A DNA stretch of 18,607 bases from JAWLGW01 sp964569055 (GTDB lineage Bacteria > Planctomycetota > J058): assembly GCA_964569055.1 (NCBI GenBank), contig CAZMSZ010000125.1, positions 1 to 18,607 on the forward strand, read 5' to 3'. Both the position numbers and the translations under genes were made by a program. The notes beneath the pieces are model-generated. The model ran no database searches. It worked only from the letters and a program-made list of their open reading frames with translations, and was not told the DNA's origin. This document shows positions 6,838-14,354 of the stretch, piece by piece; within the stretch, counting starts at the first letter, position 1; every line of letters begins with the position of its first letter.

Positions 6838-7308
6838 ATGGAGCGTCAGCTCGAGCTCTCGATCAACCGGCCGCGCTGCCCCTATTGTCACGACGGCGTC
6901 GAGGCCGCGAGCGACAAGGTCGCCTGCGACGCCTGCATGAGCTGGCACCACCGGGACTGCTGGCGCGAGCTGGGCGCCTGCGGCGCCTGCCAGCACCCGC
7001 GCACGACCGAGCGGCGCGACCCCGACGAGGGGCAGAGCGCCGCCGAGCTCGGCGCCCGGGTCGCCCCGCGGACGCGCCTCGCGCGCCTGGCGCACCTGTT
7101 CGGGCGCGCCTTGGGGCTGCTCAAGCTGGGGCTGTCGCACCCCGCCGGCGGCGCGATCGCCGCGTTGACGCTGGCGGCGCTCGGCGTGCGCTGGCTGGCG
7201 ATCGGCAGGCCGCCCGAAGGGGTCGGCCCGCCGCTGGCGCTGGTGCTGGCCGTGATCCTCGGCCTGGGCGCGCGCGTGCGAGCGCGGGCCCGCAGGTCGC
7301 GCCGCTGA
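6838..7308 (+). CDS. membrane-anchored prokaryotic RING-type zinc finger protein
   Basis: 156 residues. The N-terminal half carries eight zinc ligands in cross-brace order: C14, C17, C30, C33, H38 (or H37), C41, C48, C51. CPYCHD and the HHRDCW segment are typical of the Prok-RING_1 family (PF14446), which is seen in several bacterial phyla. The C-terminal half has two hydrophobic helices (about 104-122 and 130-146) and an Arg-rich tail, so the finger probably sits on the cytoplasmic side of a membrane hairpin. RING domains in eukaryotes recruit E2 enzymes; bacterial members have been proposed in ubiquitin-like or membrane-associated regulation, but no E1, E2 or ubiquitin-like gene is in the window. 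No Shine-Dalgarno sequence is seen, so translation probably depends on the upstream acetyltransferase. Function is inference only. Confidence 0.78.
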   Translation: MERQLELSINRPRCPYCHDGVEAASDKVACDACMSWHHRDCWRELGACGACQHPRTTERRDPDEGQSAAELGARVAPRTRLARLAHLFGRALGLLKLGLSHPAGGAIAALTLAALGVRWLAIGRPPEGVGPPLALVLAVILGLGARVRARARRSRR

Positions 7309-7371
7309 GTCGCGTTCGCCTCGCCGGTCGATTCGCCCGCGAGCCGCCCGCACGTGACCGCAGCGCTTCGC

Positions 7372-7377
7372 TACAGT
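7372..7377 (+). promoter_or_regulatory. candidate -10 box (TACAGT) for lipoprotein gene
   Basis: TACAGT lies 16 nt before the GTG at 7394, leaving room for the GGGAGG ribosome site at 7384-7389. No good -35 is seen. A CACGTG palindrome is at 7351-7356. Confidence 0.3.
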
Positions 7378-7393
7378 GCGCGCGGGAGGCCCG

Positions 7394-7921
7394 GTGCGAG
7401 GACCGTGTTCACGGCGACGGCTGCCCCGTTGCGCGGGGGCCGCGCTCCTGGTCGCGCTCGCCGTCGGCTGCCGCACGGGGCACCCCGCGGTGGAGGCGCG
7501 CCGCACGGCGGCGGGGGAGTGGCGCCTCGAGGCGCGGCTCGGGTCGACGCCGGCGCACCTGCTGGAGGTGATCGCGGCCCGCGGGGTCGAGGAGCTCGTG
7601 CTCGCCGTGGCGGACGCCGACGTCGCGGCGCGGTTCGCGCGCTCCGGCCGTGAACCGGAGGGGCGCTACGCGCTGTTGGCGCGCACGCCGACCGAGGGGC
7701 TGCAGGCGGTCGCGCTGGTGGAGGTCCACCCGGAGGGGCTGTGGATCGCGCACCCCACCTCGGCCGGCGCGGCGCGCGCGCTGGTCGTGCTGCCGTTCGC
7801 CTTCGACCCGCCCACCCGGGCGGCCGCCTTCGCCGACGCCGCCGAGGCGCGCCGTTGGCTGCGCGAGGTGCAGCGGGCGCACGCGGCGGGGCGGCTCCAG
7901 CCCGCTGCCACGCGGCGCTGA
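7394..7921 (+). CDS. lipoprotein of unknown function
   Basis: About 175 residues. The GTG at 7394 is preferred to the in-frame GTG at 7376 because GGGAGG lies 4 nt upstream and the resulting signal peptide is of normal length; a -10-like box would cover the earlier start. The N-terminus has several Arg residues, an Ala/Leu/Val core and a lipobox ending in C26 (AVGC). The mature part is a mixed alpha/beta sequence with no motif I recognise. It ends 57 bp before another lipoprotein gene on the same strand. Lipoprotein status is well supported; function is not. Confidence 0.7.
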   Translation: MRGPCSRRRLPRCAGAALLVALAVGCRTGHPAVEARRTAAGEWRLEARLGSTPAHLLEVIAARGVEELVLAVADADVAARFARSGREPEGRYALLARTPTEGLQAVALVEVHPEGLWIAHPTSAGAARALVVLPFAFDPPTRAAAFADAAEARRWLREVQRAHAAGRLQPAATRR

Positions 7922-7978
7922 GGCGTCTGGGCACGCACGGTGCTCGGGGAACCGCGAACCAACAGACACGGAGGCCCC

Positions 7979-8266
7979 ATGCGGATCGTGATCGCTGCCT
8001 CGTTCCTCTCCCTGTCCCTGCTGTTCTGCGGCTGCCCGCCGCAGGAGGGCGGCGACGCGCCGACGACCGACGAGACCGCCCCGCCGCCCGCCGAGGAGAC
8101 GCCCCCGGCCATGCCGGAGGACACCGGAACGCCCCCCGCCGACGAGGGCACCGGGACGACCCCCGAGCCCGCGCCTGGCGGGACCGGCGGGACGGGTGAC
8201 ACGGGCGGCGCTGGCGGCGCCGGCGGTGGCGCCGGCGGGACCGGCGGCGGCACCGGCGGGCAGTAG
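7979..8266 (+). CDS. small low-complexity lipoprotein
   Basis: 95 residues. The ATG has GGAGG (7970-7974) 4 nt upstream, which fixes the start over an in-frame ATG at 7940. A short signal sequence leads to a lipobox with C19 (FCGC). The mature chain is disordered: a Pro/Thr/Glu-rich stretch to about residue 65, then a Gly/Thr/Ala tail built from GGTGG and GGAGG-like units. Such tails are common in small lipoproteins of high-GC Gram-negative bacteria, perhaps as surface or spacer peptides. A strong hairpin follows the stop. Function unknown. Confidence 0.72.
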   Translation: MRIVIAASFLSLSLLFCGCPPQEGGDAPTTDETAPPPAEETPPAMPEDTGTPPADEGTGTTPEPAPGGTGGTGDTGGAGGAGGGAGGTGGGTGGQ

Positions 8267-8276
8267 CCGCGCGGTT

Positions 8277-8307
8277 CGGCGCGGGCGGTCGCGCGCCGCC
8301 CGCGCCG
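8277..8307. terminator. perfect 12-bp-stem hairpin (terminator or operator)
   Basis: CGGCGCGGGCGG (8277-8288) and its exact inverse at 8296-8307 flank a 7-nt loop. It begins 10 bp after the lipoprotein stop and ends 4 bp before the TACGAT -10 of the next gene. There is no following T-run, so it may be a Rho-assisted terminator, a regulatory palindrome, or both. Confidence 0.5.
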
Positions 8308-8310
8308 CGG

Positions 8311-8316
8311 TACGAT
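8311..8316 (+). promoter_or_regulatory. candidate -10 box, leaderless start for methyltransferase gene
   Basis: TACGAT ends 6 nt before the ATG at 8323, and there is no Shine-Dalgarno sequence. This fits leaderless initiation. The -35 region falls in the loop and stem of the hairpin at 8277-8307. Confidence 0.45.
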
Positions 8317-8322
8317 CGGGCC

Positions 8323-9429
8323 ATGGCGAAGCGTTCCCGGCGCGCGGACGGCGCGCGGCCTGATCGTGGCGCCCGGCCCCGCCGGGCCGAGGCGCTCCTG
8401 CTCGAGGCGGCGGCGGCCCAGCCGGGCCGCCGCATCCTGTGCTCCTCCCCCGGGCGGGCGCAGGTCGCGCGCGCGCTGGCGGCGGCCCGCCCCGAGGCGG
8501 AGGTCGTGTGCCATTACCTCGACCGCTATCAGGCGGCGCGGGCGCGCGAGGCCGCCCGCGACCTGCCCAACCTCGAGGTCGTGTGCGAGGCCGAGCTCCC
8601 GCCGGGCGAGCGCGACCTCGTGGTCCTGCCGCTCCCGGCGGCCGGTGAGGGCGAGCTCGCCCGCGAGTGGCTGCAGCACGGCGTGAACGTGCTGGCCCGC
8701 GACGGCGTGCTGCTCGCGGCGACCGACAACCCGCGCGACCGCTGGCTCGACGGGGTGGTGCGCGGCCTGACCAAGCGCGTGGCGCGCGAGCAGGTCCGCG
8801 GCGGGGTGGTGTATCGCGCGCGCAAGGCGGGCGACCTGCGCAAGCTCAAGGACTACTCCTGCACGTTCGCGTTCCGCCACGCCGGCCGCCTGATCCAGGC
8901 GGTGAGCCGCCCGGGGGTGTTCGCGCACCGGCGGCTCGACCTCGGCGCGCGCGCCCTGATCGAGGCCTGCGACGTCCGAGCGGGCGAGCGCGTGCTCGAC
9001 GTCGGCTGCGGCTCGGGCGCGGTCGCGTTCGCGGCGGCCTTCGGCGCGCCGGACGTGACCGTGGAGGCGATCGACGCCAACGCGCGCGCCGTCGCCTGCG
9101 CGCGCGAGGGGGCGCGGCTCAACGGGCTCGAGCAGGCGGTGCGCTGCGTCGTCGCGCTCGCCGAGGAGCACGAGGTGGAGGCCCCCTGCGACCTGGCCCT
9201 CGCCAACCCGCCCTACTACAGCGACCAGCGGATCGCCGCCGCGTTCGTGGCCCTCGCCGCGCGCGCGCTCCGCCCGGGCGGACGCCTGCTCGTCGTGACG
9301 CAAGGACCCGACTGGTACCTCGAGGCGCTCCGCCCCGAGTTCGAGGCGATCGACGTGCGCGAGCTGCGCGGCTACTCGATCGTCCGCGGGATCCGCGCGG
9401 CGCCCTCGCCGGCGCGGCCCCCGGCGTGA
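8323..9429 (+). CDS. RsmC/RlmG-like class I SAM methyltransferase
   Basis: 368 residues. The architecture is that of the two-domain RsmC/RlmG group: a degenerate N-terminal Rossmann half (about residues 20-165, ending in RGGVVYRARKAG) and an active C-terminal half. In the latter, SRPGVFAHRRLDLG (195-208) leads to the SAM-binding DVGCGSG (226-232), the acidic AIDAN strand (249-253) and the catalytic NPPYYS (295-300). NPPY/F methyltransferases modify planar amino groups; family members methylate N2 of guanine in 16S or 23S rRNA. That target here is likely but not certain, since the partner gene is unusual. The stop codon TGA is overlapped by the GTG of the next gene (GTGA), so the two are translationally coupled. 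Confidence 0.85.
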   Translation: MAKRSRRADGARPDRGARPRRAEALLLEAAAAQPGRRILCSSPGRAQVARALAAARPEAEVVCHYLDRYQAARAREAARDLPNLEVVCEAELPPGERDLVVLPLPAAGEGELAREWLQHGVNVLARDGVLLAATDNPRDRWLDGVVRGLTKRVAREQVRGGVVYRARKAGDLRKLKDYSCTFAFRHAGRLIQAVSRPGVFAHRRLDLGARALIEACDVRAGERVLDVGCGSGAVAFAAAFGAPDVTVEAIDANARAVACAREGARLNGLEQAVRCVVALAEEHEVEAPCDLALANPPYYSDQRIAAAFVALAARALRPGGRLLVVTQGPDWYLEALRPEFEAIDVRELRGYSIVRGIRAAPSPARPPA

Positions 9430-10955
9430 GCTGGCGCCCGCGCCTCCGCCCGGAGGTCGCGCTCGAGCAGGAGGAGGGGCGGGCCCGGCTCCACGACGCG
9501 CTCACCGGACGACGCGTGCCGGCGGGACCGCTGAGCTGCGCCCTGGCGGGGCTCATGGACGGGCGGCGCTCCCTCGAGGAGCTGCTCGACGCGGCGACCG
9601 CTGCGGCGGGCCGCCCGCGCGCCGACGCCGAGGGCGCGCTCCGCGCGCTGCTCCTGCTCGGCCTGGTGGAGGGCGCCGACGAGCCGACCGCGGCGGCCCT
9701 GCGGGCGCCGCGCCCGAGCGAGGAGGTCGCGGTGCTCCCCGGCGCGCGCTTCGGCTGCGCGGGGAGCGGGCAGTGCTGCCACGTGTTTCGGCCGGGGCCG
9801 CTCGAGGACGACGACCTCGCCGCGCTCGAGGCGGCGCGGCCCGCGATCGAGGCGCTCCTGCCCGGGCTCCCCGCGGAGTGGGTCAGCGCGGTCGAGGACG
9901 GCGAGGACGAGGCCCCGCGCCGCTACCTGGCGCGCGCCGACGGCCGGTGCCTGTTCCTGCTCCCCGACGGGCGCTGCGGGGTCCACGCCGCGGCGGGAGC
10001 GGAGGCCAAGCCCGGCTTCTGCCGGCTGTTCCCGTTCGACGTGGTGCGCACCGCCTGGGGGTCGCGCCTGTTCGACGTCGGCCTGTGCTCGGCGCTCCCG
10101 ACCACGACGCGCGCCGGCCCGAGCCACGCCGCGCACGCCGCCGCGCTCGCGCCGCTCTTGCCGCGGCGGCCGCGCCTGTTCCACCCGCTGGTCCTGCTCG
10201 ACGCGAGCGCCCCCTGCGACTACGGCCCGGTCCGCGCGCTCGAGGAGCGCTTGCTCGAGCGCGCGAGCGCGCCGGGCGCCGCCGCGGGGCCGACGCTGCT
10301 CGCCTCGGCCGCGCTGGCGCGCGCCTTCGCCGCCGCGCTGGCGAGCTGCCCGCTCGCCCCCGAGGAGCCCGCCCGGACCGCGGCCGCGACGCTCGCGCGC
10401 GACCGCGCCGGCGAGACGCCGCCCCTGCCGGCGTTCGCCGCCGAGGCGCGGGCGCGCGCGCTCGAGCGGGTCACCGCCGCGCTCGAGGCGGCGGCCGGCG
10501 CGCCGGGCGAGCGCGACGCCCCGCTGGCGGCGGCGTTCGGGGAGGTGCTCGCGGCCGCGCGCTCGCTCGCCGCCGAGCGGGCCGGGCTGGCGGCCGGTCC
10601 GCTCCCGCCCGCCCTGGTGGCCGCCGCCGCGCTCCCGCTCGACCACGCCGCGGCCGACGCGCTCCTCGCCTCGTCGCTGCGCAACCGCCTGTTCGGCGCG
10701 CGCCTGCTGGTCAACGGCCGCCTGCGGGCCGGCCTGCTGCGCGCCGCGCTGCTGGCGCTCCTGACGGCCGTCGGCGCGCGCCTGCGCGCCGCCGTGACCG
10801 GCGCCCCGCGCGCGGGCCCCGACGCCCTGGCCGCGGCCCACTGGATCGCGGCGCTGGCGCTCGACCGCCCCGCCGTGGCGCGCGCCCTCGAGCCGGTCGA
10901 GGAGGACGCGTGGGCGGTCGCGGCCGCGGCGGCCGACGCGCTCGCGCGACCCTGA
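9426..10955 (+). CDS. PqqD-like domain fused to CxxCxxCC (YkgJ/FliB-type) protein
   Basis: 509 residues; the GTG at 9426 overlaps the stop of the methyltransferase gene. Residues about 4-83 look like a PqqD-like winged-helix domain: PRLRPEV, a two-strand DALTGRRV segment, LMDGRRSLEELL and a final helix ending LLLLGLVEG. Residues about 107-225 match the CxxCxxCC metal-binding family (PF03692, including YkgJ and flagellin N-methylase FliB): C111, C117-C118, C175, C184, C199 in FCRLFPF, and C221. This family is thought to bind zinc or an iron-sulfur cluster. Residues about 230-509 are an Ala/Leu/Arg-rich, mostly helical region with no known domain. PqqD-like domains recognise peptides in many modification systems, so a role in modifying a protein or peptide is plausible. 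Function is not established. Confidence 0.78.
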   Translation: MSWRPRLRPEVALEQEEGRARLHDALTGRRVPAGPLSCALAGLMDGRRSLEELLDAATAAAGRPRADAEGALRALLLLGLVEGADEPTAAALRAPRPSEEVAVLPGARFGCAGSGQCCHVFRPGPLEDDDLAALEAARPAIEALLPGLPAEWVSAVEDGEDEAPRRYLARADGRCLFLLPDGRCGVHAAAGAEAKPGFCRLFPFDVVRTAWGSRLFDVGLCSALPTTTRAGPSHAAHAAALAPLLPRRPRLFHPLVLLDASAPCDYGPVRALEERLLERASAPGAAAGPTLLASAALARAFAAALASCPLAPEEPARTAAATLARDRAGETPPLPAFAAEARARALERVTAALEAAAGAPGERDAPLAAAFGEVLAAARSLAAERAGLAAGPLPPALVAAAALPLDHAAADALLASSLRNRLFGARLLVNGRLRAGLLRAALLALLTAVGARLRAAVTGAPRAGPDALAAAHWIAALALDRPAVARALEPVEEDAWAVAAAAADALARP

Positions 10956-10986
10956 GCGCTCTGGGCGCTCCGATTCCGTGCGCCCG

Positions 10987-11003
10987 CGAGCGGAGCACGC
11001 TCG
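10987..11003. terminator. small hairpin between convergent genes
   Basis: CGAGCG and CGCTCG (6-bp stem, 5-nt loop) lie in the 49-bp gap between two convergent genes. It could be a weak two-way terminator, but there is no T-run on either side. Confidence 0.25.
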
Positions 11004-11004
11004 G

Positions 11005-11406
11005 CTACGCCGTCGCGCCGACCCGCCCCGCGACCGAGAGCCCCGGCGGGTCGAGGACCGCGCGCACGCGGTCGAGCGCGCGGGCGATCGCGGCGTCGGC
11101 CTGCTCGTAGCCGATCTGGTCGCTCGGCTCGCCGAGGTGGGCGTGGTTCCACCACAGGTCGGAGCGCAGGTCCTCGAGGTACTGACACACCTCGGCGCGC
11201 AGGCGGCGCGCGATCGCCTGCCCCTCCAGCCAGGAGGCCAGGCCGGCGGCCGCGTCGGAGAAGCCCGCCTCGAGCAGTTCGTCGGCCAGCCGGCGACAGA
11301 GCCGGGTGCAGGTGCAGGAGAGGCAGTCCCACACGTTCGTGAACGGGCTCAGGTAGGCGTCGAGGTCGCCGCAGCGCGGGCAGCGCGGGCGGGCGCGGCG
11401 TTGCAT
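11005..11406 (-). CDS. small zinc-ribbon protein of unknown function
   Basis: 133 residues. The ATG at 11406 has GGAGG 6 nt upstream, a strong site. The N-terminus has two Cys pairs typical of a zinc ribbon (C9-x2-C12 and C28-x2-C31), with extra Cys at 33 and 37. The rest is helical and includes LASWLEGQAIARRLRAEV and a Trp-rich LWWNHAHLGE segment; no membrane helix or signal peptide is present. I do not recognise the family. It is the last of the minus-strand series and is separated from mscS by 168 bp, so it may have its own promoter. Confidence 0.7.
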   Translation of the reverse strand: MQRRARPRCPRCGDLDAYLSPFTNVWDCLSCTCTRLCRRLADELLEAGFSDAAAGLASWLEGQAIARRLRAEVCQYLEDLRSDLWWNHAHLGEPSDQIGYEQADAAIARALDRVRAVLDPPGLSVAGRVGATA

Positions 11407-11518
11407 GCGTGTCCTCCAGGTCGGGGCGACCGCGCGGGGTCGGCGGTTCGCACCACGCGCAGCAACGCTCGTGCCTCGAGTCGAGGCTCGCGGGCAGCGG
11501 GGAGCGGACCGCGCGTGA

Positions 11519-11570
11519 GCCGCGCGGGAGTGGGCGAGATCGCCCGCGCGCGGGGACGCTCCCGCGGGCC
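11519..11570. terminator. nested GC-rich hairpins after the mscS-like gene
   Basis: CGCGGGAG (11523-11530) pairs with CTCCCGCG (11559-11566), enclosing a second inverted repeat GGGCGA/TCGCCC (11532-11545). The structure begins a few bases past the mscS-like stop codon on the minus strand. It is a candidate terminator without a T-run. Confidence 0.3.
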
Positions 11571-11574
11571 GGGC

Positions 11575-12651
11575 TCAGGCGGCGCGCGCGCCGCCGTCCT
11601 CGCCGGCGACGCGCAGCCGCGGCAGGGCGGTCGGGTGCTCGCGGTTGAGCCAGGCGAGCAGCGCCTCGCGCACCTCGCAGCGCAGGTCGGACAGCGTGCC
11701 CGGGTCGGCCGCGCTCACGAGCGCGCGCAGCTCGATCGTCCGCTCGCCCGCGTCGGTGACCTGCAGCTGGCACGTGCGCCCGTCCCAGCGGGGCGAGGCC
11801 TCGACCACCCGGGCCAGCTCGGCCCGCAGCGCCTCGGTCGGCGCGCCGTGGTCGACTCGCAGCAGCACCGTGCCGAGCAGCGCCGGATTGCGGCGCGACC
11901 AGTTCTGGAACGAGCGCTCGAGGAAGTAGCCGAGCGGCACGATCAGGCGGCGTTGATCCCAGGTCAGGATCACCACGTAGGTCGCCGTGATCTCCTCGAC
12001 GGTGCCCGTCTCGCCCTCGACCACCACGAGGTCGCCCTGGCGGACGGGGTCGGTGATCGCGATCTGGAGCCCGGCCAGCAGGTTGGTCAGGGCCGGGCGG
12101 GCGGCGAGGCCGGCCACCAGCCCGGCGATCCCGGCGGAGGCGAGCAGGGTCGCGCCCACCTGCCGCACGGCGGGGAACACCATTAGCGCCGCGGCCGCGC
12201 CGAGCACACCCACCACTGCGGCCAGCGTCCGGCTCACGAGGCGGACCTGCGTGGCCCGGCGGCGGGCGCGTACGTCCTCGAGGCCGCCCGGCGCGAGGCG
12301 CCCGACCAGGGCCTCGGCCCCCGCGTCGATCGCGCGCACCGCGGTCCAGGTGATCGCGCCGACCAGCGCCGCGACGAGCACCCGGCGCAGGGCCTCCGCC
12401 GTGAGCGGCGGCTTGGCCAGCGCGCCCTGGAGCGCGAGCAGCGCGACCAGGAGCGCGGCGAGGGCGGTCGGCGCGCGGAGGCGGCGCGCCAGGCGCGCGG
12501 TCGCGTCGTGCCCCGTCCGGCGCGCCAGCCGAGCGAGCACGAAGAACAGCGCGGCGTGCGCGCCCAGCACCCCCAGCAGCGCGCCCGCGGCGACGCCGAG
12601 CCGCCAGGCCTGATCCGGCCAGTCGGTCGCGAGCTGCACGGACAGGTCCAT
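11575..12651 (-). CDS. MscS-family mechanosensitive channel
   Basis: 358 residues. About five transmembrane helices (near 17-40, 62-79, 88-107, 139-160, 163-181), the last being the Gly/Ala-rich pore helix ASAGIAGLVAGLAARPALTN. It is followed by the MscS beta domain with ITDPVRQGDLV and GTVEEITATYVVILTWDQRRLIVPL, then the SFQNWSR segment that starts the cytoplasmic vestibule. MscS channels open under membrane tension and release osmolytes during hypo-osmotic shock. The five-helix layout is closer to YnaI/YbdG-type relatives than to the three-helix E. coli MscS. It lies 93 bp after the methyltransferase gene on the same strand; no good Shine-Dalgarno sequence is seen before its ATG. Confidence 0.9.
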   Translation of the reverse strand: MDLSVQLATDWPDQAWRLGVAAGALLGVLGAHAALFFVLARLARRTGHDATARLARRLRAPTALAALLVALLALQGALAKPPLTAEALRRVLVAALVGAITWTAVRAIDAGAEALVGRLAPGGLEDVRARRRATQVRLVSRTLAAVVGVLGAAAALMVFPAVRQVGATLLASAGIAGLVAGLAARPALTNLLAGLQIAITDPVRQGDLVVVEGETGTVEEITATYVVILTWDQRRLIVPLGYFLERSFQNWSRRNPALLGTVLLRVDHGAPTEALRAELARVVEASPRWDGRTCQLQVTDAGERTIELRALVSAADPGTLSDLRCEVREALLAWLNREHPTALPRLRVAGEDGGARAA

Positions 12652-12744
12652 GGCGGCGGGGCGAGCGAGCCGTGTGCCTCCGCGTGCGCGCGCTCGGCGC
12701 AGGTCGCGCGCGGCCCGGCGGGGCGAGCGCGGGGCCGCGCGGCG

Positions 12745-13434
12745 CTACACCGTCGCCCGCACGTGCAGCCCGAGGCGCCCCAGGGTCGGGACGCACTCCA
12801 CCTCGAGGAACCCGGCCTGCTCGAGCAGCGCGCGGGTCGCCCCGGCCTCGAGCCGCCCCACCGCCTGGCTGTAGAACCGCCACACGCTCATGGAGGCGCC
12901 GAGGAGCAGCGTCTCGCGCGGGCGGGCCAGCAGGCGCGGGGCGCGACGAAGCGCCTGGCCGGCGGCCCGCAGCAAGGAGCCCTCGGCGTTGGGCTCCATG
13001 AGCCGCAGCGCGCCGCCAGGGCGGAGCACGCGGCGCAGCTCGCGCAGCACCGCGCGCCGGTCGGGCACCAGGTACAGGAAGCTGTGCCCGGTCACGAGGT
13101 CGCAGCTCGCGCTCGCGAGCGGCAGCCGGGTGGCGTCCGCCACGAGCACCTCGACGCTGGGACGGGGTCGGTCGCGAAGGTGCTGCCGCGCGCGGGTCAC
13201 CATGGCGTGCGAGAGGTCGACCCCGAGCACCCGGGCTGCGGGGAGCAGGTCGGCCAGGGCGAACGCGCTCATGCCGGGCCCGCAGCCCACGTCGAGCACC
13301 TGCGCCGGCGCCCGCCCCGGGGGCGGGTCGAGCAGACGCGCAGCCTGCTCGCGCCACAGCCCGTGGTCGGTCAGGAAGTCGTAGGCCCGGGCCCCGACCT
13401 CGAACACCTGCGGCGAGTGGAGCAGCGCGCGCAT
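12745..13434 (-). CDS. class I SAM methyltransferase, UbiE-like
   Basis: 229 residues. The ATG has GGAGG 5 nt upstream. Motif I VLDVGCGPG ends at residue 54, the acidic strand is GVDLS (71-75), ADATRLPL precedes motif II-type CDLVTGHSFLYL, and LRELRRVLRPGGALRLMEPN is the canonical post-motif segment. This is the Methyltransf_11/UbiE-like fold, which acts on small molecules or lipids; the substrate is unknown. It starts 19 bp after the stop of the lipoprotein gene, so the two form an operon, possibly continuing into the mscS-like gene. Confidence 0.85.
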   Translation of the reverse strand: MRALLHSPQVFEVGARAYDFLTDHGLWREQAARLLDPPPGRAPAQVLDVGCGPGMSAFALADLLPAARVLGVDLSHAMVTRARQHLRDRPRPSVEVLVADATRLPLASASCDLVTGHSFLYLVPDRRAVLRELRRVLRPGGALRLMEPNAEGSLLRAAGQALRRAPRLLARPRETLLLGASMSVWRFYSQAVGRLEAGATRALLEQAGFLEVECVPTLGRLGLHVRATV

Positions 13435-13453
13435 GGGGCCTCCGGCGGTCGAG

Positions 13454-14299
13454 CTACCGCTCCTGGGCGGGGGCGAGCTCTCGGTCGGGGACGGCGGCCG
13501 CGAGGCGGAGCACGTCGAGGCCCTCGCGCGCCTCGCGGGTCAGGAGGATCACGCCGGGAGCGTTGGCGATCACGACCTTTTGGGTCATGACGATCACCTC
13601 GGGAGCGCCCGCGAGCGTGACCTCGACGGTCGGGGGGTGCTCTCTCTCCTCGGCCGAGGCGTGGTCGCGCTGCGCGCGCTCGGCGGCCGCGGCCACGGTC
13701 GAGGGTTCGCCCTCGATCCGCATCAGGACCTCTTCGCTATGAGCGGAGCTACCCATGGCGAAGCACGCCGCGCTCGGCTCGAGCAACGCGTACTCCAGGA
13801 CCAGCTCGGCGCCCGCGAGCGCCTCGTCGGCGACCGATACGGCGAGGCGGCGCGGATCGCGCCCGGGCTTGGCGGCGGTGTAGCCGTTCCAGACCCCGCC
13901 GGGGGGGACCGCGGGCAGCGCGCAGCCCTCGAAGGAGCCGACGCCGAGCGGCGCGGCGGGCGAGGCGGGGACGACTCCGCCGGTCTCGATGACGACGTTC
14001 CCGTCCACGAGCTCGCCGCGCAGGACCTGCTCGAGCGGCAGCGACACGCCGCCCACCGTGAAGCCGAGGAGCGCGATCGGCTGCTCGAGCCCGTTGCGCA
14101 CGTGGACGGTGAGCGCGCTGGTGTCCTCCGACGAGCCGGTCATGCGCACCACGGTCAGCTCGGGGTGCGCGCCGGCCGCCGCCGGCGCGGGGGCCGCCTG
14201 CGGCTTGGGCTCCTCGGGGCAGCCCGCCAGCAGGAGCAGGAGCGGGAGCCCGAGGGGCCAGGGCCGGGTCCGCGGGCGGGCGTCGTGGTGAGCGAGCAT
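13454..14299 (-). CDS. lipoprotein of unknown function
   Basis: 281 residues from the ATG at 14299, which has GAGGAG upstream. An open frame extends to 14383, but the -10 box TACAAT falls inside that extension, so the shorter start is preferred. An Arg-rich start, a Leu-run and a lipobox ending in C27 (LAGC) give a clear lipoprotein signal, followed by a Pro/Ala-rich linker. The mature part contains beta-type segments such as LTVHVRNGLEQPIALLGF and later MTQKVVIANAPGVILLTREA. No known domain is recognised. It shares an operon with a methyltransferase 19 bp downstream. The upstream palindrome suggests regulation by a dimeric DNA-binding protein. Confidence 0.72.
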   Translation of the reverse strand: MLAHHDARPRTRPWPLGLPLLLLLAGCPEEPKPQAAPAPAAAGAHPELTVVRMTGSSEDTSALTVHVRNGLEQPIALLGFTVGGVSLPLEQVLRGELVDGNVVIETGGVVPASPAAPLGVGSFEGCALPAVPPGGVWNGYTAAKPGRDPRRLAVSVADEALAGAELVLEYALLEPSAACFAMGSSAHSEEVLMRIEGEPSTVAAAAERAQRDHASAEEREHPPTVEVTLAGAPEVIVMTQKVVIANAPGVILLTREAREGLDVLRLAAAVPDRELAPAQER

Positions 14300-14354
14300 G
14301 TGCGATCGAGCTCCTCGCGCGCTGCTTGGCGCGTGCGACTCCGTCGGCGGCGCG

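Noticed and set aside
8180..8262. G-quadruplex or regulatory G-rich tract
   Set aside because: The G runs are explained by Gly codons of the lipoprotein tail, and runs of three or more G are too few and uneven to claim a quadruplex.
9753..10100. Radical SAM enzyme in the PqqD-like fusion protein
   Set aside because: The cysteine pattern is the CxxCxxCC family, not CxxxCxxC, and no radical SAM barrel motifs follow.
10220..13357. 1045-codon open frame on the minus strand
   Set aside because: It crosses three well-supported genes and an opposite-strand gene, and its product is Ala/Arg/Pro low complexity. The real genes carry clear motifs.
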